DNA of 11,096 nt from an uncultured Succinatimonas sp. (GCA_900548485.1 URKL01000035.1:1-11096); one strand, 5' to 3'. Counted from the first letter of the stretch, positions 1-8,144 are shown. A program made the numbers and translations. Notes: generated from the letters alone by a model not told the origin.

Positions 1-2336
1 TCCATGTTGTTACCATTAACGATTATTTAGCACGCCGTGATAGTGATTGGAGCCGTCCTTTTTATGCGCTGTTTGGCATGACTGTAGGTGTAAATATTCC
101 TGGTATGAGCCCTGAAGATAAGCGTGCGGCTTACGCTTGTGATATTACCTATGGTACTAATAATGAATTTGGCTTTGATTATTTACGCGATAATATGGCC
201 TATAGTGCTGATCAACGTGTACAGCGTCCTTTGCATTATGCTTTAGTCGATGAGGTTGACTCTGTTTTAATTGATGAGGCCAGAACTCCTTTAATTATTT
301 CAGGAGCTGCTGAAAATAGTTCAAAACTTTACACAGCTGTAGATAAGATTATTCCAGGTCTTATTTATCAGGAAAAAGAAGATACTGAAGATTATACTGG
401 TGAAGGAGATTACACCTTAGATCTTAAATTACGTCAGGCTTATTTAACTGAGCGTGGTCAAATTAAGATTGAGAAACTTTTAACTGGCATTGGCCTTTTA
501 AATGAAGGTGATAAGCTATTTTCTTCTGAGCACATTACCTTGTTACATCATGTAATGGCTGCCTTAAGGGCAAATACCTTATTCAAACGCGACGTTGACT
601 ATGTTGTTGATGAAAATGGAGAAGTTGTAATTATTGACGAGCACACTGGTCGTAAGATGCAGGGCCGTCGCTGGTCTGATGGTTTACATCAGGCAATTGA
701 GGCTAAAGAGGGAGTTGATATTCATGCAGAGAATCAGACTTTAGCTTCTATTACTTTCCAAAATTACTTCCGTATGTACAAGAAGTTAGCAGGTATGACT
801 GGTACTGCTGATACTGAAGCATATGAATTCCAGCAGATCTATGGTTTACAGACTATTGTTCTGCCTACTAATAAGCCGATGATTAGAAAAGATTTGCCAG
901 ATCTTATCTATTTAACTGAGGATGAAAAGTACAACGCCATTATCACCGATATCAAGAAGACTGTGGGTGAAGGCAGACCTGTTCTTGTAGGTACTATTTC
1001 CATTGAAAACTCTGAGCGTTTATCTGCAATGCTCGATAAGCTCAATATTCCACATCAGGTCTTAAATGCTAAGTTCCATGAGAGGGAAGCTCACATTGTT
1101 GCTCAAGCAGGTCGCCCTGGTACTGTAACTATTGCTACTAATATGGCAGGTCGTGGTACTGATATTATCTTAGGTGGTAACCTTAAGGCTGATATTGAGG
1201 CTTTAGGTCCAGATGCAACTCAAGAGCAGATAGATGCTGCAAATGTAGAGTGGAAAAAGCGTCATGATGCTGTAGTTGAAGCTGGTGGTTTACATATTAT
1301 CGGTTCTGAGCGTCACGAATCTCGTCGTATCGACAATCAGTTACGTGGTCGTGCAGGCAGACAAGGTGATCCTGGTTCATCGCGTTTTTATTTGTCTATG
1401 GATGACAATTTGATGAAGCTCTTTGGCTCTGAAAAGCTTAAGACTTTTATGAAACGTATGGGTATGACTGATGGACAACCTTTAGAGCATCGTTTTATTA
1501 CCCGTGCTATTGAATCTGCTCAGCGTAAGGTGGAAACTCGTAACTTTGATATTCGTAAGAGCTTATTGGAGTATGATGATGTTGCAAACGAGCAACGTAA
1601 GGTTATCTATGAGGAACGTAATGCTCTCTTAGATGGAGAGGATATTGGTGAGACTATCAATAATATCTTTGCAGATGTTTTCAACGATGCAATCAATCGC
1701 TTCATTCCGCCTAATAGCCTGTCTGAAACTTGGGATTTAGATGGTTTACAAAAGTATCTGTCTCAACACTTTATGATCGATGCTCCGGTAGCTTCTTGGC
1801 TTAAAGCAGAAGAACATTTAGTAGAAGATCAGATTCGTGAGCGTATTATTGCTTTAGGCCGTGAGCATTACAAGCAAAAGTGTGAGCTTATTGGTAAAGA
1901 CAATCAGCAACATTTAGAAAAGAGCGTAATGTTGCAGTGTATTGATACTCTTTGGAAAGAGCATTTGGCTTCTATGGATTATATGCGTCAGGGCATTGGT
2001 TTACAGGGCTATGCTCAGAAAAATCCTAAGAATGAGTACAAGATTCAGTCTTTCAATCTCTTCTCTAAGATGCTTGATAATTTAAAGAATCAGGTTGTTT
2101 CTATTCTTTGCCGTATTCAAGTTAGAGTTAAGACTCCTGAAGAGTTAGAGGCTCAAAAACAAGAAGAAGAGCGTCAAGCAGCACTTAGGGCTCAAGAGCT
2201 TAATGAAAAAGTTCAAGAGGATAAGATGCGCGAAGAAGCTCAACTTTATGCAAATAAACACATTGGCAGAAATGATCCTTGCCCCTGTGGTTCTGGCAAA
2301 AAGTTTAAGAATTGTCACGGTAGATTTGTAAACTAA
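1..2336 (+). CDS. secA: Protein translocase ATPase SecA, 5'-truncated by the window edge
   Basis: SecA is the ATP-driven motor that pushes preproteins through SecYEG at the inner membrane. The frame is open to base 3, where it reads [16 protein letters not shown], so the ATG at 78 is internal. About 777 residues are visible. By comparison with E. coli SecA (901 aa) roughly the first 125-130 residues, including Walker A, lie outside the window. Seen in order: the second part of the DEAD motor with DEVD (nt 249-260) and IDEARTP; the preprotein cross-linking region; the second motor half with RGTDIILGG and the arginine-rich [12 protein letters not shown] stretch; the helical scaffold and wing regions; a charged linker shorter than in E. 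coli; and a C-terminal zinc tail ([13 protein letters not shown]) that binds SecB and the ribosome. There is no frameshift or internal stop. Identity is essentially certain. Confidence 0.98.
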   Translation, partial: HVVTINDYLARRDSDWSRPFYALFGMTVGVNIPGMSPEDKRAAYACDITYGTNNEFGFDYLRDNMAYSADQRVQRPLHYALVDEVDSVLIDEARTPLIISGAAENSSKLYTAVDKIIPGLIYQEKEDTEDYTGEGDYTLDLKLRQAYLTERGQIKIEKLLTGIGLLNEGDKLFSSEHITLLHHVMAALRANTLFKRDVDYVVDENGEVVIIDEHTGRKMQGRRWSDGLHQAIEAKEGVDIHAENQTLASITFQNYFRMYKKLAGMTGTADTEAYEFQQIYGLQTIVLPTNKPMIRKDLPDLIYLTEDEKYNAIITDIKKTVGEGRPVLVGTISIENSERLSAMLDKLNIPHQVLNAKFHEREAHIVAQAGRPGTVTIATNMAGRGTDIILGGNLKADIEALGPDATQEQIDAANVEWKKRHDAVVEAGGLHIIGSERHESRRIDNQLRGRAGRQGDPGSSRFYLSMDDNLMKLFGSEKLKTFMKRMGMTDGQPLEHRFITRAIESAQRKVETRNFDIRKSLLEYDDVANEQRKVIYEERNALLDGEDIGETINNIFADVFNDAINRFIPPNSLSETWDLDGLQKYLSQHFMIDAPVASWLKAEEHLVEDQIRERIIALGREHYKQKCELIGKDNQQHLEKSVMLQCIDTLWKEHLASMDYMRQGIGLQGYAQKNPKNEYKIQSFNLFSKMLDNLKNQVVSILCRIQVRVKTPEELEAQKQEEERQAALRAQELNEKVQEDKMREEAQLYANKHIGRNDPCPCGSGKKFKNCHGRFVN

Positions 2337-2353
2337 TCTCAAAAAGACAAAAA

Positions 2354-2382
2354 GGCGACCTTTATAGGTCGCCATTTTTTTG
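2354..2382 (+). terminator. Rho-independent terminator of secA, probably bidirectional
   Basis: A perfect 7-bp GC-rich stem, GGCGACC (2354-2360) and GGTCGCC (2367-2373), has a 6-base loop and is followed by ATTTTTTTT. It starts 18 bases after the secA stop. Read on the minus strand the same stem is followed by TTTTTGTCTTTTT, so it can also stop transcripts arriving from the opposite operon. Confidence 0.92.
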
Positions 2383-2417
2383 TGTGTGCTCCGCATGAGC
2401 TTTTTCCGAATTTGATA

Positions 2418-2463
2418 CTTAATAGCTATAAATAGCTTTGTTAAGCCATTTATAGTTATTAAG
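2418..2463. repeat. Long imperfect stem-loop, 21-bp arms
   Basis: Arms 2418-2438 and 2443-2463 pair over 21 positions around a TGTT loop. The only faults are one G-U pair and one A-C mismatch when read as plus-strand RNA. The stem is mostly A/T, and no T-tract follows on the plus strand (AAGGCAGTTG), so it does not look like a terminator. Its role is unknown; it could be the 5' structure of a small RNA, a processing site on secA read-through RNA, or a remnant of a small mobile repeat. Confidence 0.6.
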
Positions 2464-2520
2464 GCAGTTGTGTATACTATTCTTCATTCATTTCCAGACT
2501 TTAGAAGCTGAAATTAAAAG

Positions 2521-2547
2521 AAAAGCGCATAAGAATGCACTTTTTTA
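2521..2547. terminator. Terminator-like hairpin, better on the minus strand
   Basis: Arms AAAAGCGCAT (2521-2530) and ATGCACTTTT (2535-2544) enclose an AAGA loop. On the plus strand there is one C-A mismatch and a TTTTTTATT run. On the minus strand the mismatch becomes a G-U pair and the arm ends in CTTTTCTTTTAAT. It probably backs up the dhaL terminator and may end a short plus-strand transcript. Confidence 0.6.
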
Positions 2548-2823
2548 TTGAAAAAGTTGAATCAAAAATATACGTCAAATTTAATTGATTATTTTCTAGA
2601 TTATCACTAAGAAGATTTGACGATCGCATTTAAATTTTTTCTAACGGTCAAGCTTTTGTTATTTATGAACAACTACTTTATGACTTTTTCTATGGGAACA
2701 TACGAGTGTGGTTGGAGACTTTACGTAAAGAGTGATTTCATTACAAGAATCATAAATAGAGAAATCAGAAATATTAAAGACAGGAAATGTTTTTTTTAAT
2801 AAGAAATCAGCTACAGTATTCAT

Positions 2824-2885
2824 AAGGTCGTTTTTTTTAGATTGTTTTTTGGTTATTACAATTCATAAAGTAAACGACCTTTTTA
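2824..2885 (+). terminator. 10-bp inverted repeat with T-tract, possible plus-strand terminator
   Basis: AAGGTCGTTT (2824-2833) and AAACGACCTT (2872-2881) form a perfect 10-bp stem followed by TTTTAT. The loop is 38 bases, much longer than in a typical intrinsic terminator, so function is uncertain. No plus-strand gene that would need it is recognisable nearby. Confidence 0.35.
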
Positions 2886-2978
2886 TATTCTAAGTTATAT
2901 AAAATTCACAATGATAATTAGCAGTAAAATTACGTAAGAACAAAATTTTAGATGTAACTATCTTTAAAAGTCAGATAG

Positions 2979-3005
2979 AAAAACCTAGCAAAATTTATTG
3001 TTAGG
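2979..3005 (-). terminator. Rho-independent terminator after dhaL
   Basis: On the minus strand CCTAACA (3005-2999) pairs with TGCTAGG (2990-2984) with one A-C mismatch, and a TTTTT run (2983-2979) follows. It lies 11 bases beyond the dhaL stop codon, so it most likely ends the whole eight-gene unit. Confidence 0.65.
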
Positions 3006-3015
3006 ATTAATGAAG

Positions 3016-3645
3016 TTAAGCTAAAGCTTTACTAAAACCTTCAAAGATTAGCCTGCCAACAACAGCTCCTTGATCTTCTTTTCCTAAAACTTGATCACCG
3101 TAATATACGGCTCGACCAAATTTAGGTTTCATATTTTTAGTTGCCTCAACACCTTGTACTGCAGCTTCATAACCAGATTTAATAGCTGTAGCTATATCAG
3201 CACCACTTACAATAGCTTGTTTAACAGCTTCAGTTGCAGGATAAATAGAATCAACTATGGTTCTATCTCCAGGATTTGCTTTGCCACGATTCATAACACC
3301 TTGTACAAATCCTTCTAAAAACAAAGCAAAATCTTGCGAATTTAAAACATTCTTGCCTTTTGCTGTTTTACCTGCACCCATAAATCCAGAAGCAACCAAA
3401 GTTCCCATAGTAGAGGGGACTTTTTTGGAAATAGCTAGCCCCATTTGCATGGTAGCTTTACCTAAGTCACTTTCAGAAGTTGTGGTTATAAATGAAAGAC
3501 CTTCTGCAAAACCTGCGGTCATGGTTAAACCTAAATCACCATCACCTAAAGCAGAGTCCAAATCTATTAGGTACTGCTTATTTTCTTCCATTAAAGCAGA
3601 GCAAGCTTTCATCACTTCCTTTAATGAATTGATAGTAAATTCCAT
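3016..3645 (-). CDS. dhaL: DhaL-type kinase subunit (nucleotide-binding, DAK2 domain), divergent
   Basis: At 209 aa it matches the DhaL family in length. DhaL binds ADP/ATP through two Mg ions and passes phosphate to the ketose held by DhaK. The metal-binding aspartates are present as D30, D35 and D37 in LDSALGDGDLGLTM, the same positions as in E. coli DhaL. Two departures are visible: the His after the last Asp (GDADHG in E. coli) is Leu38, and the GGASG nucleotide loop is replaced by a VPSTMGTL segment. The later GDRTIVD motif is kept. The start ATG follows AAGGAGT, which overlaps the dhaK stop (gap 10 bases), implying translational coupling. No DhaM phosphotransferase subunit is in the window, so ATP may be the donor. 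Phosphorylation of another short ketose, such as erythrulose, is equally possible. Confidence 0.88.
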   Translation of the reverse strand: MEFTINSLKEVMKACSALMEENKQYLIDLDSALGDGDLGLTMTAGFAEGLSFITTTSESDLGKATMQMGLAISKKVPSTMGTLVASGFMGAGKTAKGKNVLNSQDFALFLEGFVQGVMNRGKANPGDRTIVDSIYPATEAVKQAIVSGADIATAIKSGYEAAVQGVEATKNMKPKFGRAVYYGDQVLGKEDQGAVVGRLIFEGFSKALA

Positions 3646-3655
3646 GAGTTACTCC

Positions 3656-4660
3656 TTACAGTTGAGATTGCATGATCATAGGAGTTCTAAACGGCATCTT
3701 AAGATATTCTTTAAGTTCATCGTCTAGTTTAAATAAGGAGATAGACATACCGGCCATATCCATAGAGGTTGCATATTCTCCTATATAGTTATTGAAAACT
3801 TTAATGCCTTGTTTTTCTAAGATTTCTGCAACTTTGCGATAAACTATGTAAAGTTCCTCTCTAGGGGTTGCACCAAGACCATTAATTAATACAGAAACCT
3901 CATCTCCTTCAAGATAAGGAAGATCCTCAAGTAAAGGTTTCATCATTTGTTCAACAATATCATCTGCACTAGCTAAATCTTCAAGCTTAATGCCTGGTTC
4001 TCCATGAATGCCCATACCAATTTCCATTTTGCCTTCAGGCAGAGAGAAATTAGCCTTCCCTTTTTCAGGAATAATACAAGGAGTTAATGCCATACCAACG
4101 GTACGAACATTAGCACATGCTTTTTTTGCTAGACGTTCAACTTCATCAATGGATTTCATCGCGTCAGCGGCAGCACCAGCAATCTTATAGACATAGAAAA
4201 TTCCTGCCACTCCACGGCGTTTGTCTTCTTGGCCTTTAGGAGATGAAAGCACATCTTCACCAGCTATAACTTCACGAACTTCAATGTCTTCCATTTCAGC
4301 CATATCTTTGGCCATACCGAAGTTCATGATATCGCCACCGTAGTTGCCATAAATATATAAGGCACCGGCACCGGAGGCAGTTTCTTTAGTTATCTCTAAA
4401 ATCTGATCTGGGCTTGGAGATTGGAATACACCACCTACACCACAACCATCTAATAAACCTTCACCAACATAACCTAAAAACAGAGGTAAATGTCCACTGC
4501 CACCACCAGTAATAAGCGCAACCTTACCTGCTTTTTTATGTTTGCTAACGTAACAACGCTTATCATTGTTTACATAACCTACGTCATTAGTGGCTGATTT
4601 GTAGATACCTTCTAACATTTCGTCTACATAATTGACAGGATCATTAACTAAACGCTGCAT
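3656..4660 (-). CDS. dhaK: DhaK-type kinase subunit (dihydroxyacetone or related ketose binding)
   Basis: A 334-aa DhaK-family protein, slightly shorter than E. coli DhaK (356 aa). DhaK binds dihydroxyacetone covalently as a hemiaminal through a histidine. The expected residues are visible: GGGSGH at 52-57 (His57), Asp110 in YGGDIMNF, and His219 in MGIHGEPG, matching His56, Asp109 and His218 of E. coli. A GEYATSMDMAG motif sits near the C terminus. The sequence belongs to the GGGSGHLP/YGGDIMNF branch, which differs from classical glycerol-fermentation DhaK. My recollection is that this branch occurs in sugar-acid and erythrulose-type gene clusters, so the true substrate may not be dihydroxyacetone. 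A ribosome site AAGGA precedes the ATG. It is paired with dhaL downstream and separated from the upstream aldolase gene by a hairpin. Confidence 0.92.
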   Translation of the reverse strand: MQRLVNDPVNYVDEMLEGIYKSATNDVGYVNNDKRCYVSKHKKAGKVALITGGGSGHLPLFLGYVGEGLLDGCGVGGVFQSPSPDQILEITKETASGAGALYIYGNYGGDIMNFGMAKDMAEMEDIEVREVIAGEDVLSSPKGQEDKRRGVAGIFYVYKIAGAAADAMKSIDEVERLAKKACANVRTVGMALTPCIIPEKGKANFSLPEGKMEIGMGIHGEPGIKLEDLASADDIVEQMMKPLLEDLPYLEGDEVSVLINGLGATPREELYIVYRKVAEILEKQGIKVFNNYIGEYATSMDMAGMSISLFKLDDELKEYLKMPFRTPMIMQSQL

Positions 4661-4701
4661 TTTGTATTTCCTTAATTGTTTGATATTGTTTCGGCTTTAT
4701 T

Positions 4702-4727
4702 AAATGGCGGGATAATTCCCGCCATTT
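4702..4727. promoter_or_regulatory. Perfect hairpin between the DapA-like gene and dhaK
   Basis: AAATGGCGGG (4702-4711) and CCCGCCATTT (4718-4727) form a perfect 10-bp stem with a 6-base loop, 3 bases after the aldolase stop codon. In the direction of the operon (minus strand) only ATTTAAT follows, a poor U-tract, so it is better read as a leaky terminator or an mRNA-end stabiliser than a full stop. On the plus strand the T-run is better (ATTTTTATTATT). It probably lowers or uncouples dhaKL expression relative to the upstream genes. Confidence 0.65.
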
Positions 4728-4730
4728 TTA

Positions 4731-5621
4731 TTATTTCAGGAACTCTTCAAGCTGTTTCCATACATTGTTGCCATCTTCGGTTTCAAGCTCTAAAAGAGGA
4801 CGTCTCATTAAAGAGTTTTTTACTACGCCGCGACGACGAAGAACTTCTTTAAATAATCCCATGTCAGATCCTGCGCGAATGATATCAATAACTTTAATAG
4901 CGGTACGTTGCATATCGCGAGCTTCGAGTAGTTTTCCTTCTTTGTAAAGTTTATAAATGGCAACAAAAGGCTCTGGCATAGGACCTGCACAGCCTGAAAC
5001 AACACCCTTTGCACCTGAGACTAATCCTGCTAAGAAGAGTTTGTCTGGGCCAACTAAAACAGAGAAGTCTCCATTATTGATATTGATGTAATTTAAAATT
5101 CTAACCATGTCAGGATAGCTGTATTTAATACCAACTACATTCTTGCACTGATTGGCAATAGTTTGTGCAACGGCAGGTTGGATGTCATTACCTGAACATT
5201 GAGGAATTGAGTATAAGTAAATAGGGAAATCTGCACTTACAGCATCGGAAATATCCTTATAGTATTGAATGATAGCTCTATCTGAACATCCAAAATATGA
5301 AGGGGTTACAGCTCCAATACCGTCAGCACCGATAGATTCTGCGTGTTTTGCAAGTTCAATGGCCTCGGCTGTAGTCATAGCGCCAACATGAATATAGACT
5401 ATAGCTCTTCCATTAGCGTGTTCGACAACAGTTTTAGCAACTAACTTACGCTCTTCAGTTGAGAGTAAGTACATTTCACCAGTAGTACCTAAAGGATATA
5501 AACAGTCAACGCCTTTTTCAATTTGGAAATCAACTTGTTTTTTTAAGCTTTCAATATCAACACTGCCATCTTCATTAAAAGGAGTGGTCATTGCATTGAT
5601 GACGCCATGCATTAATTTCAT
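4731..5621 (-). CDS. DapA/NanA-family class I aldolase, probably a 2-keto-3-deoxy acid aldolase
   Basis: A 296-aa TIM-barrel lyase of the dihydrodipicolinate synthase / N-acetylneuraminate lyase family, cytosolic, using a lysine Schiff base with pyruvate or a 2-oxo acid. Visible: GTTGE at 45-49, catalytic Tyr137 in YLYSIP, and Schiff-base Lys166 in GIKYS. True DapA has an Arg after the proline (PSRTG) that binds the aspartate-semialdehyde carboxylate. Here that position reads PQCSG, closer to NanA and 2-keto-3-deoxygluconate aldolases (PALSG/PALTG). It is therefore unlikely to make lysine precursors and more likely to cleave a keto-deoxy acid to pyruvate. The start follows GAGGT by about 7 bases, and the gap to the upstream gene is 27 bases. 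The exact substrate cannot be read from the sequence. Confidence 0.85.
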   Translation of the reverse strand: MKLMHGVINAMTTPFNEDGSVDIESLKKQVDFQIEKGVDCLYPLGTTGEMYLLSTEERKLVAKTVVEHANGRAIVYIHVGAMTTAEAIELAKHAESIGADGIGAVTPSYFGCSDRAIIQYYKDISDAVSADFPIYLYSIPQCSGNDIQPAVAQTIANQCKNVVGIKYSYPDMVRILNYININNGDFSVLVGPDKLFLAGLVSGAKGVVSGCAGPMPEPFVAIYKLYKEGKLLEARDMQRTAIKVIDIIRAGSDMGLFKEVLRRRGVVKNSLMRRPLLELETEDGNNVWKQLEEFLK

Positions 5622-5648
5622 TTTATTTACCTCAATTGTTATGTTCTT

Positions 5649-6614
5649 TTAGTCTTGTAAAAGGTGTAAAGCAAAACCACCAAAGTTTTCCTTCAGATAT
5701 GCAGCAATTACATTGCCATTCGTGTCACGTGATACAGTTTCCTCAATGAACTCTATTCCACAACGTTTTAAGTAATGGTAAGCTCGTGTAGCATCAGAAG
5801 TTCCAATAGCTATATGGCCTTTTTCATGGTAGAAAGGCTCATACATGATTTCAAAAAGGCTTCCTGCAAAGGAACTCTTTGTGTATTCATGGGTAGCCAT
5901 TTTGAGTACTGAACCAAGTTTATTTGCAAGAGCTACACTTTCTTCTTTGCTATTTGTATTCATTCCCATATGAGCAATATGGAAATTCAAATAACCTAAA
6001 ATAGTTTCTTCAACATCAGAAGTTATCTTTTCGTAATTATCTGAATGGATATCGCTATAGCTCAACATAAAGTCGCCACCTGCAGCTGCAACTTTATGGA
6101 AGGATAAGTATTCTTTGCATAGAGTTCTGGTTAAATCTCCTGTGGGGACAAAACGAACATCTGGATAAGGACCTGATAATAAACGCATAGCAGAGAGGCC
6201 GCCATTTTCTACAGCAGGGAAAAATTTCAAGACATTGAGTCCTAAAACACGAGCAGCCTCAACTTCAGTTGGAGAAATACATCCAGGAACAATAGGTACA
6301 CCAAGTTTGATAGCGGCTTTACAAACCTCAGGATTAAATCCTGGAGATACTAGAAATTTTGCTCCATAATCTACAGCTTTTTCTGCCTGTTTAACTGTAA
6401 GAACAGTACCAGCACCCACAATAAAATCAGGCATTTGTTCTGAGATTTGTTTAATAGAATCTGCAGCTGCTTCAGTTCTAAACATAACCTCCATTAAAGG
6501 GAGTCCGCCTTTTTGTAATGCTTTTGCAAGAGGTATGGCTCTTTGTGCTTTGTCTATTGAAAGCACCGGTATCATACCTATATTGGCTATATCATTTAGA
6601 ATTTGCTTAGTCAT
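5649..6614 (-). CDS. KDPG/KHG-type aldolase fused to a C-terminal VOC (glyoxalase-fold) domain
   Basis: At 321 aa this is about 110 residues longer than a plain Eda-type aldolase. Residues 1 to about 208 are the KDPG/4-hydroxy-2-oxoglutarate aldolase domain: Glu42 and Arg46 in EVMFRT (Glu45/Arg49 of E. coli Eda), GAGTV at 67-71, and Schiff-base Lys130 in LKFFPA. The phosphate-binding PTGG motif reads PTGD (157-160), a change that could alter recognition of a phosphate. Residues about 211-321 look like one VOC module: HMGMNT with His215, FEIM with Glu255, KGHIAIGT with His267 and a GGFALHL end with His317, spaced like the H/E/H/E metal site of glyoxalase I. Aldolase-VOC fusions are, as I recall, known from clostridia, though the VOC role is not settled. 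The gene starts 3 bases after the tctA stop, so it is translationally coupled to the transporter. Confidence 0.88.
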   Translation of the reverse strand: MTKQILNDIANIGMIPVLSIDKAQRAIPLAKALQKGGLPLMEVMFRTEAAADSIKQISEQMPDFIVGAGTVLTVKQAEKAVDYGAKFLVSPGFNPEVCKAAIKLGVPIVPGCISPTEVEAARVLGLNVLKFFPAVENGGLSAMRLLSGPYPDVRFVPTGDLTRTLCKEYLSFHKVAAAGGDFMLSYSDIHSDNYEKITSDVEETILGYLNFHIAHMGMNTNSKEESVALANKLGSVLKMATHEYTKSSFAGSLFEIMYEPFYHEKGHIAIGTSDATRAYHYLKRCGIEFIEETVSRDTNGNVIAAYLKENFGGFALHLLQD

Positions 6615-6617
6615 AGT

Positions 6618-8129
6618 TTATGCCTTCTTTTTAAAGAGATGCTTTTTGATTAAGGGATAGAAGAGTGTTAATACAATTAGAATTAGTAGGATAAATGTTA
6701 CAGGGCGTTCAACAAATATAGAGAGTGATCCTTGCGACATTACTAAAGCGCGTCTTAAATTAGATTCAAGCATGCCACCTAACAAGAGACCTAAAATGAA
6801 AGGTCCAGGAGCATATCCTCCACGTTTAAAGAAGAATCCTGCAAGTCCAGAAATTGCCATGATAATAACATCGGAGAAAGAGTTATTTAATGCATAAGAG
6901 CCGACGATACACAATACAGTAACAGCGGTCCAAACAGTCTGAGGTCTTGCATTTAATATTTTTGCAGACATCTTAGCTGTGGTGAGTCCTATTACTATGA
7001 TCACAAGGTTAGATAGGATCATAAGTTGCATAATCTGTATAACAAAGCCTGCATCTTCAGTGAACATCTTAGGACCTGGTTGCATACCATACATCATTAA
7101 AGATCCAATTAAGATTGCAGTGACTGCATCACCAGGAATACCAAGGGTAAGCATTGTTGTTAAAGCACCACCTAAGACACCGTTATTTGCTGTGCATGAT
7201 ACGGCAAATCCTTCAACAGAGCCTTTACCGTACTCTTCAGGATGTTTGGACATCTTTTTGGCCTGTCCCCAACAGATGATGGAGGCAATATCTCCACCTG
7301 CAGCAGGAATAGCGCCAATGATGGATGACTCAGCACCAGCTAATACTGTAGGACGGAAGATTGCTTTAAATTGTTTCCAAGTAGGAGTTACACGACCAAG
7401 TTTTGCTGATGCTTCTTTTATCATCAAAAGATGTTCAGCTTCTTTTGATTTTTTAAATTCAAAAATTTGATTTAAAACTTCGCCAATACCAAACATACCG
7501 ATCATAACCGGCAAGAAAGAAACGCCTGCAATTAATGCAGTTGTATCGCAAGTAAAACGTTTTACAGCAAGAAGTGGGTCTATGCCAACGCAAGAAATCA
7601 TTAGTCCAGCAAAGCCCATGGCCATACCTTTGACAATGTTGTTCTCAGATACAGAGATCATCATAGTAAGGCCAAATAAAGCGAGCATAAAATACTCAGT
7701 AGGACCAAATGATATGGTGAATTTTGCAATCGGGAAGGCTAAAAAGATTAAGAATAGGGTAGAGATCAAACCACCTAAAACGGAGTAAATACAGTTTATG
7801 CCTAAGGCCAAACCACCTTTACCTTGTTTGTATAACTGATAACCATCAAAAGTTGAAGCAATAGATGCTGGAGTACCAGGGGTATTGATTAAAACGGCTG
7901 ATATACCACCTGCAAAGATTGCTGAATTCCATACACCGATCAACATGGCAAAACCACAAGATGGTTCAAACCAGAAGGTAATTGGTGTCAAAATAGCTAC
8001 AGCCATGGTTGCAGACAAACCTGGTAGGGCACCAATTAATACACCAATTAACACACCACATAAATTGAACATTAATACAGATGGTGTAAGGATGTCTCCA
8101 AGAGTAGAGAGCCATAAAGATAGATCCAT
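6618..8129 (-). CDS. tctA: Tripartite tricarboxylate transporter large membrane subunit TctA
   Basis: A 503-aa, strongly hydrophobic protein of the usual TctA length, with about 11-12 membrane segments. It is the ion-coupled permease of a TTT (tripartite tricarboxylate transporter) system, working with TctB in the inner membrane and TctC in the periplasm. Family motifs are visible: GVLIGALPGLSATM near residues 29-42, the duplicated ESSIIGAIPAAGGD in the middle, and TLGIPGDAVTAILIG with GMQPGP after it. A short KKHLFKKKA tail probably faces the cytoplasm. The start follows AAGGAG; the gap from tctB is 15 bases. TTT systems carry citrate, tartrate, other dicarboxylates and sugar acids, so substrate must be inferred from the flanking aldolases. 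Confidence 0.96.
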   Translation of the reverse strand: MDLSLWLSTLGDILTPSVLMFNLCGVLIGVLIGALPGLSATMAVAILTPITFWFEPSCGFAMLIGVWNSAIFAGGISAVLINTPGTPASIASTFDGYQLYKQGKGGLALGINCIYSVLGGLISTLFLIFLAFPIAKFTISFGPTEYFMLALFGLTMMISVSENNIVKGMAMGFAGLMISCVGIDPLLAVKRFTCDTTALIAGVSFLPVMIGMFGIGEVLNQIFEFKKSKEAEHLLMIKEASAKLGRVTPTWKQFKAIFRPTVLAGAESSIIGAIPAAGGDIASIICWGQAKKMSKHPEEYGKGSVEGFAVSCTANNGVLGGALTTMLTLGIPGDAVTAILIGSLMMYGMQPGPKMFTEDAGFVIQIMQLMILSNLVIIVIGLTTAKMSAKILNARPQTVWTAVTVLCIVGSYALNNSFSDVIIMAISGLAGFFFKRGGYAPGPFILGLLLGGMLESNLRRALVMSQGSLSIFVERPVTFILLILIVLTLFYPLIKKHLFKKKA

Positions 8130-8144
8130 TTTCTACTCCTTATC

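Larger units (their letters stand above)
2383..2978. other. AT-rich convergent spacer without a convincing gene
   Basis: These roughly 600 bases separate the convergent secA and dhaL units. No reading frame here resembles a known protein. The longest plus-strand frame is 60 codons, from a TTG at 2617 to 2799; it has no good ribosome binding site and a low-complexity, Phe/Lys/Ile-rich translation. What the stretch does hold is structural: a long imperfect hairpin (2418-2463), a two-way terminator (2521-2547) and a 10-bp inverted repeat with a T-tract (2824-2885). A weaker 8-bp inverted repeat, CGTCAAAT / ATTTGACG, lies at 2573-2580 and 2615-2622. A small RNA is possible, but no clear promoter supports it. 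Confidence 0.6.

Noticed and set aside
2145..2396. 83-codon minus-strand frame over the secA end and terminator
   Set aside because: Antisense to the conserved SecA tail and running through its terminator; low-complexity Leu/Phe translation.
2573..2622. 8-bp inverted repeat CGTCAAAT / ATTTGACG
   Set aside because: Short arms with a 34-base spacer in AT-rich DNA; could easily arise by chance and no function is suggested.
2617..2799. 60-codon plus-strand frame from a TTG start
   Set aside because: Rare start codon, no good ribosome site, low-complexity AT-driven translation and no recognisable family. Kept only as a note in the spacer description.
3257..3727. 156-codon plus-strand frame opposite dhaL and dhaK
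   Set aside because: It lies antisense across two well-supported kinase genes and spans their junction; it is a shadow of their codon pattern.
4731..5621. Annotation as dihydrodipicolinate synthase for lysine synthesis
   Set aside because: The carboxylate-binding arginine motif is missing and the context is catabolic, so only the family is claimed.
6979..7470. 163-codon plus-strand frame opposite tctA
   Set aside because: Antisense shadow of tctA; its Pro/Ile-rich translation mirrors Gly/Asn-rich membrane codons.
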